Of a stretch of DNA of 64,000 bases, positions 24,912 to 31,899 are shown one piece after another. This DNA comes from Limnobacter sp. SAORIC-580 (GTDB lineage: Bacteria > Pseudomonadota > Gammaproteobacteria > Burkholderiales > Burkholderiaceae_B). The notes under the pieces are model-generated. The model ran no database searches. It was given only the letters and a program-made list of their open reading frames with translations, and was not told where the DNA came from. The translations under genes and the position numbers were made by a program. The first letter of the stretch is position 1; each line of letters opens with the position of its first letter. The stretch is taken from positions 620,001 through 684,000 of the forward strand of contig NZ_CP053084.1 in the NCBI RefSeq assembly GCF_013004065.1. The letters are read 5' to 3'.

Positions 24912-24959
24912 GAGTACCTCGTTGTATAGAACGATTGAAAAAACTCGGAATTTGATAAT

Positions 24960-25000
24960 CGCACAAACAATTTATGTTTTAACCGTAAAATGTTTGTGCG
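24960..25000. promoter_or_regulatory. 10-bp dyad upstream of the phnD-like gene
   Basis: CGCACAAACA (24960-24969) and TGTTTGTGCG (24991-25000) are perfect inverted repeats separated by 21 AT-rich bases. The dyad is 49-89 bp upstream of the phnD-like ATG, where an operator or activator site would lie. On the plus strand it is followed by GCTGTTTTTTT, so it could alternatively form a terminator for rightward transcription, but no rightward gene precedes it. Confidence 0.45.
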
Positions 25001-25030
25001 GCTGTTTTTTTAACATTTAATTTTTAATCG

Positions 25031-25630
25031 TTAGCTGCCCAGCTTTCCTGCGGCCTGAACTTCAGCAGCCTGTTCTTCTCCTGTTTTGTAATGTGGCACG
25101 CGAATCACCAAGCGCTTGGCGCGTTGAATGAAGCTGTTGTTACCTTTCACCTCTTGCTCCCAGTAATCATCGGCCAAGGCAATGTTTTTCTCCATTTCAA
25201 GTTCGAAGGCTGCTTGCGACACTGTGCCCCCAAAAATATAGGTTTTGCCATTCACCACGCGGAAGTCGCTTGCGTTACCGCCCCAAGGAATGCCAAACAT
25301 GATGCCGTTGGCGCAGTAACCGCCATATTGGGGAATGTATTGGGTGGGTTCGGCGTCGAAAAGAGCCTTGTGCTCGGCGCTAGAGAAGTGGAAGTCCACT
25401 TCTTGGTAGGTACTTTTGAATTCTGGGGTGCCTTGTACATAGGCATTCTGGGTAATGTAGGCCACCACGTCTGCGCCAAACAGCATCAGGCGGTCTGCGC
25501 CTTCCATTTCTGCGGCGTTGACAGGTGTCAGTTCGCTGGCAGGGTTCTGGGCGGTCATGGCGCTACATCCACTTAGACCGAGCACCAGGCTGGCAGCAAT
25601 CCATAGTTTTTGGGTGCGTGTGATGATCAA
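25031..25630 (-). CDS. YHS-domain lipoprotein
   Basis: A 199-residue protein with a lipoprotein signal (LWIAASLVLGLSGCSAM). A YHS domain spans about residues 45-130 (GADVVAYITQNAYVQG, YQEVDFHFSSAEHKALF, YIPQYGGYCANGIMFG). The domain occurs in metal-handling and oxidoreductase-associated proteins, but its role here is unknown. It starts with TTG at 25630, overlapping the ATP-grasp stop codon (TTGA). It is the last gene of a DUF547/ATP-grasp/YHS operon. Confidence 0.8.
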   Translation of the reverse strand: MIITRTQKLWIAASLVLGLSGCSAMTAQNPASELTPVNAAEMEGADRLMLFGADVVAYITQNAYVQGTPEFKSTYQEVDFHFSSAEHKALFDAEPTQYIPQYGGYCANGIMFGIPWGGNASDFRVVNGKTYIFGGTVSQAAFELEMEKNIALADDYWEQEVKGNNSFIQRAKRLVIRVPHYKTGEEQAAEVQAAGKLGS

Positions 25631-26982
25631 AATACTTCTCCTGTGCGTGGTTGAATCAAGTCGATGAACTGACCAGTTTCGCTGAAAACAGTTCCTGCCG
25701 GGTCTTCAAGGTAGGGGGCTGGCCAACCCAGCAGCGCACTGGCCTGTTCGCAGCGGTCACGAAGATCACGTGGGTTTTCGCCTCCCAAGTGGACAATTCC
25801 ATAGCGGTAACTTCGCAGCCATTTGAAATCCCGGTGTAATTCTTTGGCGTCTTTGGGGTATTCAAACAGCAAGGCATCGGGGAAAGCTTTTCGGAAAGCG
25901 GCCTTTTGCACAAAGCTGGGAAACTGCACTGCAGCCTTTTGGTCGAATGAACGGTACACAAAGCTGGCGGTGGCACCTGCTGTGGGCGCCTGGCGTGCCA
26001 GCGTGGCTGGGTCTATGCCATGAGCCAGCGCAAATGCAATTTCATGCAGGTCAATGCCGTCGACGCGCAAGTACAAGTCGGAAAACTGCGAGGCCATGCG
26101 TGGATTGAATTCAATCACGGTGATTTTGCCGGTGGCTTCGTCATGGAAAAATTCCATGTTGAACAGGCCGTGATCAAAACCGACCGCATTCAGAAAGCGC
26201 CTGGCCACATCGGCTGCGCGGGCTTGTACATCAGTGTGCAACTTGCTGGGGTATTCAAAGCGCATGAACGCATCGGTGTTCGGGTACATGACCTCGTCAA
26301 CCACGCCCAGTGGCCGAACCTCGCCCTGCCACACGTAACCATCCAGGTTGTATTGCCGCCCGCGCATGGGGGCTTCCAGCATCATGCTGTGTGCAGTGCC
26401 TGCTTCAGGAAGGCGTTTTTTTGAAATTCGCTCGAAAGGTTCCACCAGGTGCTTGATCACCCACAGTTCCCAGGGGCCAAAGCGTGTGTGGTCGTGAAGT
26501 TCCTGGGCACTTTTAACTTGTCGTGACAGCACCGAGAATGCGGCCTTCACGGGTTTCACAAATTGCGGGTATTCGATGCCTTTTGGCACTGGGCCGCCAT
26601 AGGCCGCATTTAAACGCGCAAAAGGCAGGTTCGCCTCGGGTGCAACTTGTTCCAGTACCTCGCGGGCATGCAATTTGTGCTGGCAAGCCAGAATGGCATT
26701 CACGGGCGTGCCGGGCCAGCCCATTTTTTCGGCCAGCAAGGCAGCGCACAGTGCGCCAAATTGTTCGTGGCTGGACGCAACGGCCTTGGCGCCATGCAGT
26801 TTGGCTAAAACGGCCGCTTTGGCCACAAAACGTTCTGTGTCAAACCAGGCCAGGCGCGCGTTGCTCGGGAAAGTGAACAAATCAAAGCCTGAAACCACAC
26901 TGGGCCACTGGGCACGAAGCCGGTCCGCGCCCTGGGCGTCCCAGTCGTAGTTAAACAGCAGCAGCGTTTTTGGATGAGGCAT
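25627..26982 (-). CDS. ATP-grasp domain protein
   Basis: A 451-residue cytosolic protein. The central ATP-grasp fold shows QFVKPVKAAFSVLSRQVKS (Lys for ATP), the loop around MMLEAPMRGRQYNLDGYVWQ, and the metal site FNMEFFHDEATGKITVIEFN with EFNPRMASQF. Such enzymes ligate a carboxylate to an amine or thiol with ATP. The substrate is unknown. The N-terminal 110 residues resemble a Rossmann-like pre-grasp domain. It lies between a DUF547 gene (17-bp gap) and a YHS lipoprotein gene (overlap). Confidence 0.8.
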   Translation of the reverse strand: MPHPKTLLLFNYDWDAQGADRLRAQWPSVVSGFDLFTFPSNARLAWFDTERFVAKAAVLAKLHGAKAVASSHEQFGALCAALLAEKMGWPGTPVNAILACQHKLHAREVLEQVAPEANLPFARLNAAYGGPVPKGIEYPQFVKPVKAAFSVLSRQVKSAQELHDHTRFGPWELWVIKHLVEPFERISKKRLPEAGTAHSMMLEAPMRGRQYNLDGYVWQGEVRPLGVVDEVMYPNTDAFMRFEYPSKLHTDVQARAADVARRFLNAVGFDHGLFNMEFFHDEATGKITVIEFNPRMASQFSDLYLRVDGIDLHEIAFALAHGIDPATLARQAPTAGATASFVYRSFDQKAAVQFPSFVQKAAFRKAFPDALLFEYPKDAKELHRDFKWLRSYRYGIVHLGGENPRDLRDRCEQASALLGWPAPYLEDPAGTVFSETGQFIDLIQPRTGEVF

Positions 26983-26999
26983 GAAAAGGCGAACCAGGA

Positions 27000-27806
27000 T
27001 TAGCGTTGGATGTCGTTGAGCGACCAGTCGTACTCTGTATACGCAACTGGCAATGATTTGGATGCGATTCTATCGACTATTTCTGGCGTGGGGCCCATGT
27101 CTTTTGCCCATTTTGCAAATACATCCTTCACTTCTTTGAAACCCTGGTGGCCCTTTTCAAAGTCTTCAGCAAACCATTTGAAAATTGGACTAACCTGCAA
27201 CTCGCCGTTCTTGACCCGATTGCGACTCGGGTCACTTAAAAAGCGGCGCATGCCGTCGTCCAGCTGGGCATTCAGTTTTGTGGCGGTAAATGCTTCGTTG
27301 CGCAAGGCAGGGCAACCAATGCTGGCACAGTTTACTGCGGCGTGAACTCGTGGCTCTTTGTATTTGGGGCGTAGTTGCTCGTGTTCAATCCAGTCGAGAT
27401 GGCGTTTTTCACCCAACAGGGTAAAAAATTCCTGTTTCCAGGGGCTGCTGAACACGCCACCAATTTCCTTGATGGATTTGATTTTTGGATATTTCGTCAA
27501 AATCAATTCGATGGTGAAACCGTTGTAGGCATTGATTAAAAATGCCATTTGCTGGTTTTTCGAAAAGCCATTGAAATCGGCTTGACTAACCGAAGACCAA
27601 TCATTCAACACTGTTTTCAATGCCTGCCGGTCTTTTTGAAAGCCGGCGTAATCCACGGCGGTTTGCTTGTTGTCGGGTAACCACTTCACATGCTTGGCCA
27701 GCAGGCTGTTCCACGCGGTGTAGCTGTGGTCAAAATCGGCAGCAAAACTGGTCTTGCCCAAAGACAAGGCGAGAACCAGCAACAATGTTTTCAGAAATTT
27801 AAGCAT
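27000..27806 (-). CDS. DUF547-domain secreted protein
   Basis: A 268-residue protein with a Sec signal (FLKTLLLVLALSLGKTSFA). DUF547 features follow: MAFLINAYNGFTIELIL, PWKQEFFTLLGEKRHLDWIE, and PRVHAAVNCASIGCPALRNE with its two conserved cysteines. The fold is thought to be related to papain-like/transglutaminase enzymes, with Cys and His as candidate catalytic residues, but no activity is established for this protein. First gene of the operon with the ATP-grasp and YHS proteins. Confidence 0.85.
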   Translation of the reverse strand: MLKFLKTLLLVLALSLGKTSFAADFDHSYTAWNSLLAKHVKWLPDNKQTAVDYAGFQKDRQALKTVLNDWSSVSQADFNGFSKNQQMAFLINAYNGFTIELILTKYPKIKSIKEIGGVFSSPWKQEFFTLLGEKRHLDWIEHEQLRPKYKEPRVHAAVNCASIGCPALRNEAFTATKLNAQLDDGMRRFLSDPSRNRVKNGELQVSPIFKWFAEDFEKGHQGFKEVKDVFAKWAKDMGPTPEIVDRIASKSLPVAYTEYDWSLNDIQR

Positions 27807-27927
27807 GGCGAATCAATTGCCCGGTTATTTGGATTTGAGTCTGACTAGCGTATTCGTTCGCTACGGCAATTTGGTTACACTACCGCAGATTCACCACACC
27901 TAATTTGTCCAATCATCTGGAGTTGCC

Positions 27928-28275
27928 ATGCCCGCTGTTCCGGTCACCATTGTCATGCTGTTGATCAGCAATATTTTCATGACCTTTGCATGGTATGCCC
28001 ATTTGAAAGACATGAGCCAGAAGCCGTGGATTATTGCAGCCCTGATCAGTTGGGGTATTGCACTGTTTGAGTACCTGTTCCAGGTGCCCGCCAACAGAAT
28101 TGGGTACACCGTGTTGTCGGTTGGGCAGTTGAAGGTGATGCAGGAAATCATCACGCTGACGGTGTTTGTGCCGTTTGCGGTTTTCTACATGAAAGAGCCG
28201 CTGAAGCTGGATTACTTGTGGGCTGGTTTGTGCCTGGTGGGGGCCGCTTACTTTATTTTTCGCGACAAGCTATAA
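27928..28275 (+). CDS. DUF486 (DMT-like) small membrane protein
   Basis: A 115-residue protein with four hydrophobic helices. Family motifs are NIFMTFAWYAHLKDM near the start and FEYLFQVPANRIGYTVLSVG in the middle, with PLKLDYLWAGLCLVGAAYFI at the end. DUF486 proteins are short relatives of drug/metabolite transporters, with unknown substrate. It is divergent from the DUF547 operon. Confidence 0.85.
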   Translation: MPAVPVTIVMLLISNIFMTFAWYAHLKDMSQKPWIIAALISWGIALFEYLFQVPANRIGYTVLSVGQLKVMQEIITLTVFVPFAVFYMKEPLKLDYLWAGLCLVGAAYFIFRDKL

Positions 28276-28289
28276 AAATTGCGCAGCGC

Positions 28290-28673
28290 TTAAACTACTT
28301 TTTGATCAAACTGCGCCATGAAGTGTTCAATGGCCTGAGTAAACCGTTGACCCTGGCCACCTTTTTCCGCAGCCTGAATTCGGCCAGCGGCTTGTTGTTC
28401 TAGTTGCCAAGGCAGTTCCTCTTCGGTGGACTGAACAATGACCGGTGTGTGTTTACAATACTCAAGCAGAAAGCGGGCGGTGTTCTCCGCTTTGGAGTCA
28501 ATCACATTCAGATCTGAAATAAGAAGCTGGCAGCCGCCCTGCGAGGCTTTCAGTTGGGCCAGGCTTCTGAAGTATCTCACCTCGACCCGATCCGCCAGCA
28601 GCCGAGTCAAATGCGTTTCGAGAACAAAACGATGCATTTCAAAGTCTTCGAGGCAGAAAATTACAGGTTTCAT
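28290..28673 (-). CDS. Single-domain response-regulator-like protein
   Basis: A 127-residue receiver-like protein. It begins with FCLEDFEMHRFVLETHL, with the acidic pair E-D in the usual place. Its candidate phospho-acceptor is the Asp in QLLISDLNVID. TPVIVQST and AAEKGGQG supply the conserved Thr/Ser and Lys positions. No output domain follows. It lies convergent with the DUF486 gene with a 14-bp gap. Divergence from classical CheY is considerable, so function is uncertain. Confidence 0.65.
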   Translation of the reverse strand: MKPVIFCLEDFEMHRFVLETHLTRLLADRVEVRYFRSLAQLKASQGGCQLLISDLNVIDSKAENTARFLLEYCKHTPVIVQSTEEELPWQLEQQAAGRIQAAEKGGQGQRFTQAIEHFMAQFDQKVV

Positions 28674-28786
28674 GCGTTTTTAGAATTCAGGCGGTAACAT
28701 TTGTATCGTACGAGAAATGCATCTGGGGTGAGAAATCGAGCGAGTTCTTATCCCTCACAATGGGGTTGTTGCACAGGGGAAGTTCA

Positions 28787-29884
28787 ATGTTGATTGATGT
28801 GTTGCTGTTTGTGGCAGGGCTGGTGTTGCTGGTGTTGGGGGCCAATGTACTGGTGCGTGGTGCATCCAACCTGGCCTTTTCATTTGGTATTTCACCCTTG
28901 GTGGTGGGTTTGACCGTGGTTGCTTTCGGCACCAGCGCGCCCGAGGTGGCCGTGTCGGTTGGCGCGGCGCTGGCGGGTACCACCGACATTGCGATTGGCA
29001 ACGTGGTGGGCAGCAATATTTTCAATGTGCTGTTTATTTTGGGTTTAAGCGCCATGATCACACCTTTGGTGGTGAATCTTCAGCTGATTCGCCAGGAAGT
29101 ACCAATCATGATTGGTGCATCGGTGTTGTTGCTTTTGTTGAGCCTGGACGGGCAGTTGTCGTGGAGCGATGGTGGCATTCTTGTGGTGCTCATGGTGGCT
29201 TACACCGCTTTTCTGGTTATTCAATCCCGCTCGCAAGTTAAAGCCACGCAAACCGAATTTGATGAAGAATTGCACCCGGCTGAGCAAGGCAGTTGGGATT
29301 CCAAATTGCCAGTGCAGTTGGCCTTGATTGTATTGGGTTTGGGTTTGCTGGTGTTGGGTTCGGAGTGGTTGGTCGGCTCAGCCGTGGTGTTCGCCAAGGC
29401 CATGGGTGTGAGCGATGTGGTTATTGCGCTGACGATCGTGTCTGCTGGTACCTCGATGCCCGAAGTAGCCACATCAATTGCGGCAGCGCTCAAGGGCGAG
29501 CGCGATATTGCGGTGGGTAATGTGGTGGGCAGTTGCACTTTCAATATCTTTGCCTGCCTGGGTATTTCAAGTCTGGTCGCAGCTCCGGCGGGTTTACAGG
29601 TCGCGTCTTCTTTGCTCGCGTTTGACATGTGGGTGATGTTGGCAGTGGCTTTTGCCTGTCTGCCAATTTTTCTCACCGGGCGAGAAATTGCACGTTGGGA
29701 GGGGGGTGTGTTTTTGGCCTATTACACCGCGTATGTGGTGTATCTGATTCTGGATGCACAGGGGCATGATGCACTCGATTTGTATTCAAACACCATGTTG
29801 AGTTTTGTCGTGCCGATCACGGTGATCACCTTGGTGGTCAGTTTGTTGCATAGAAAAGGCGGGGAGGGAAATTCAAACGCTTGA
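28787..29884 (+). CDS. Calcium/sodium antiporter (YrbG/CaxA family)
   Basis: A 365-residue inner-membrane exchanger with two inverted halves, each with the ion-binding repeat: LTVVAFGTSAPEVAVSVGAA in the first and LTIVSAGTSMPEVATSIAAA in the second. Each is followed by a GNVVGSxxFN motif. A cytoplasmic loop with acidic residues separates the halves. About ten helices are expected. The ATG at 28787 follows GGGGAAG. It expels Ca2+ or exchanges it for Na+/H+. Confidence 0.92.
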   Translation: MLIDVLLFVAGLVLLVLGANVLVRGASNLAFSFGISPLVVGLTVVAFGTSAPEVAVSVGAALAGTTDIAIGNVVGSNIFNVLFILGLSAMITPLVVNLQLIRQEVPIMIGASVLLLLLSLDGQLSWSDGGILVVLMVAYTAFLVIQSRSQVKATQTEFDEELHPAEQGSWDSKLPVQLALIVLGLGLLVLGSEWLVGSAVVFAKAMGVSDVVIALTIVSAGTSMPEVATSIAAALKGERDIAVGNVVGSCTFNIFACLGISSLVAAPAGLQVASSLLAFDMWVMLAVAFACLPIFLTGREIARWEGGVFLAYYTAYVVYLILDAQGHDALDLYSNTMLSFVVPITVITLVVSLLHRKGGEGNSNA

Positions 29885-29999
29885 ACTCGATGTGTTTAGC
29901 AGCATTGATCACTAGATTCAGGGACTTACGCCCCATTGTTTAAAGGCGTACATTGATATCGTGTATTGACCTGCAGTACAGCTTGATCAGGAGAAGGCT

Positions 30000-30986
30000 T
30001 TGAAAATAGCCCCCACCGTTGTTGCAGTTTTTTTGTGCGTGTTGACTTTGGGCCGTGTCGCTCAAGCTGCAAATACCGAGAGTGATTTGCCAGTTTGGCT
30101 TCAAGAACGTTTTGAGCCTGTGCATTACGATTTGACCCGAATGGTCGACAACACTGCCCGAAACATTGATCAGTTTTTTGGTACCGAAGACAGTCTGTTT
30201 GTTGAAAACCAATCTTTTCTTCGCGTTGCGCTGGACACGCGGCTTCAGCCCGGCGATTCAAAGCTTGATCCCAGCGTTCGTTTTCGGGTGGACATGCCCA
30301 CCACCAAAAAGCGATTGCGCCTGATTATTGAAAGCGACATTGAAGAACCCTTGGGTCGCCTTTCTGAACAAGGCATTCGGGAAGTGCGTGGGGGTGAGCG
30401 ATTTGATACCAACAATTCTGCTGTGGGCCTGGAGCAGCGTTCGTCCAAAGATCCCAAACAGGCGTGGGTGCAAGGCTTGGGTTTGGGTGTGAAGTTTGGT
30501 GCACCACTGGATCCGTACCTTCGCTACTCGGCGCTGAGGCAGTGGAACTTCAGCGAGAGCAAATGGCAAATCAATTCATCGAGCCGGGTGACCCAATTCA
30601 ACCAACGCGGCTTGCAAGTGCGCACGAATTTCGATTTGAATAAACCGCTTGATGAAGAAAAAACCCTGCGCTTTCAAACCTATGCAGAATACGAAGAAAT
30701 GCGGGACTCCACAGTGTTTTCACAAACTGCGGAAATTAACCGGGTGCTGAACTCGCGTACGGCGTTGAGATACGCCCTGATTATTGTGGGCGAGGACCGC
30801 GGAGAGAAAACCATTAAGGATTACATTTTGCAGGCTTACTACCGGCGCGATATTCACAAGAACATTTTGTTCATGGACATTATTCCTGAAATTCATTTCC
30901 CGACTGAGGGCAATCGAGATCCCTATGTGGCCTTGACCTTTCGTCTGGAAGCATTTTTCAGAGGTAACTTTAGCCGTTCCAAATGA
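30000..30986 (+). CDS. Secreted protein of unknown function, probable outer-membrane beta-barrel
   Basis: 328 residues with a Sec signal (PTVVAVFLCVLTLGRVAQA). The mature part is rich in alternating hydrophobic/polar strands: LRLIIESDIEEPLG, KWQINSSSRVTQFNQRGLQ, TALRYALIIVGEDRG. It ends in an aromatic strand (YVALTFRLEAFFRGNFSRSK), a pattern seen in outer-membrane barrels. I do not recognise a named family. It starts with TTG at 30000, supported by AGGAGAAGG just upstream. It is translationally coupled to the next gene and heads the glucan-synthase operon, so it could export or anchor the polymer. Confidence 0.7.
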   Translation: MKIAPTVVAVFLCVLTLGRVAQAANTESDLPVWLQERFEPVHYDLTRMVDNTARNIDQFFGTEDSLFVENQSFLRVALDTRLQPGDSKLDPSVRFRVDMPTTKKRLRLIIESDIEEPLGRLSEQGIREVRGGERFDTNNSAVGLEQRSSKDPKQAWVQGLGLGVKFGAPLDPYLRYSALRQWNFSESKWQINSSSRVTQFNQRGLQVRTNFDLNKPLDEEKTLRFQTYAEYEEMRDSTVFSQTAEINRVLNSRTALRYALIIVGEDRGEKTIKDYILQAYYRRDIHKNILFMDIIPEIHFPTEGNRDPYVALTFRLEAFFRGNFSRSK

Positions 30987-31876
30987 CGTATAAAACGATT
31001 TACCTGCAACACGACAATTTGCGGCTTAGTGCCATGGTGCAAGGTCCGGAAAATGGGCCAGTCGCCATGCTTGTGCATGGTTTTCCCGACACGCCACACA
31101 GTTGGAACGGTGTGGCCGATGGGCTGGCACAGGCGGGCTATCTTGTGGTGCGGCCGTGGCTTCGCGGGTACACCCCCGGTTCAGTCAGCCCAAGCGCTGC
31201 TTATGATCCGTTCAATGCCGGGCTTGACTTGTTGGCCTGGCGACATTTATTTCAAGGGCGTGAGGTTCACCTGGTGGGGCATGATTGGGGTGCCGTGGCT
31301 GGTATGGCCGCCGCGGCCACAGATCCACAGGCCTGGACAACACTCAGCCTGCTGGCCATTCCGCCATTTCAAAAAGTGGAAAGGGCTTGGCGATTATTGC
31401 CCAAGCAGCTGGTACTTTCTGCTTACATGCTCGAAATGCAATCCGCCTCTGCGCCAGCCAGGTTGGTGGACAACCAGTTTGGTCGAATTCGGGCTTTCTG
31501 GAACAGTTGGTCCCCGGGCTGGAAATATGCAGAGTCCGAGATTCAACCCGTGTTCGATGCATTCTCAAATTCGGGGGTAGCCTGGGCTGCTACCCGTTAT
31601 TACCGCTCGCTGTTTACCTTGCACCATGCGCCAACCCGTTCTATTTATGCCTTGTCCAGAAAACCATTGAAGGTACCTACGCTGGTACTGGCAGGTGAAA
31701 ATGATGGTTGCATGCAGGCGGCCCTGCTTGAGCCCATGGTCGATGCCCGATATTTTCCGAAAGGGGTACGAAGTTGCACCTTGAGGGGCTGCGGTCATTT
31801 TCTTCAAGCTGAGCAACCAGGCGCAGTGCTGCAAGAACTTCTTGCGCATCTGCGTGGTCAAGATAGAATTCACTGA
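30983..31876 (+). CDS. Alpha/beta hydrolase (epoxide hydrolase/haloalkane dehalogenase-like)
   Basis: A 297-residue hydrolase without a signal peptide. The oxyanion motif HGFPDTPHSWNG is followed by the nucleophile elbow VGHDWGAVAGMA, where Asp rather than Ser is the nucleophile, as in epoxide hydrolases and dehalogenases. The charge-relay acid is likely in LAGENDGCMQ and the His in GCGHFLQAEQPG. The ATG overlaps the previous stop (ATGA), and the next gene starts 23 bp downstream. The substrate is unknown. Its presence in a polysaccharide operon is unusual. Confidence 0.82.
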   Translation: MTYKTIYLQHDNLRLSAMVQGPENGPVAMLVHGFPDTPHSWNGVADGLAQAGYLVVRPWLRGYTPGSVSPSAAYDPFNAGLDLLAWRHLFQGREVHLVGHDWGAVAGMAAAATDPQAWTTLSLLAIPPFQKVERAWRLLPKQLVLSAYMLEMQSASAPARLVDNQFGRIRAFWNSWSPGWKYAESEIQPVFDAFSNSGVAWAATRYYRSLFTLHHAPTRSIYALSRKPLKVPTLVLAGENDGCMQAALLEPMVDARYFPKGVRSCTLRGCGHFLQAEQPGAVLQELLAHLRGQDRIH

Positions 31877-31899
31877 ATCGATTTTAAAGCAGTACGCCC

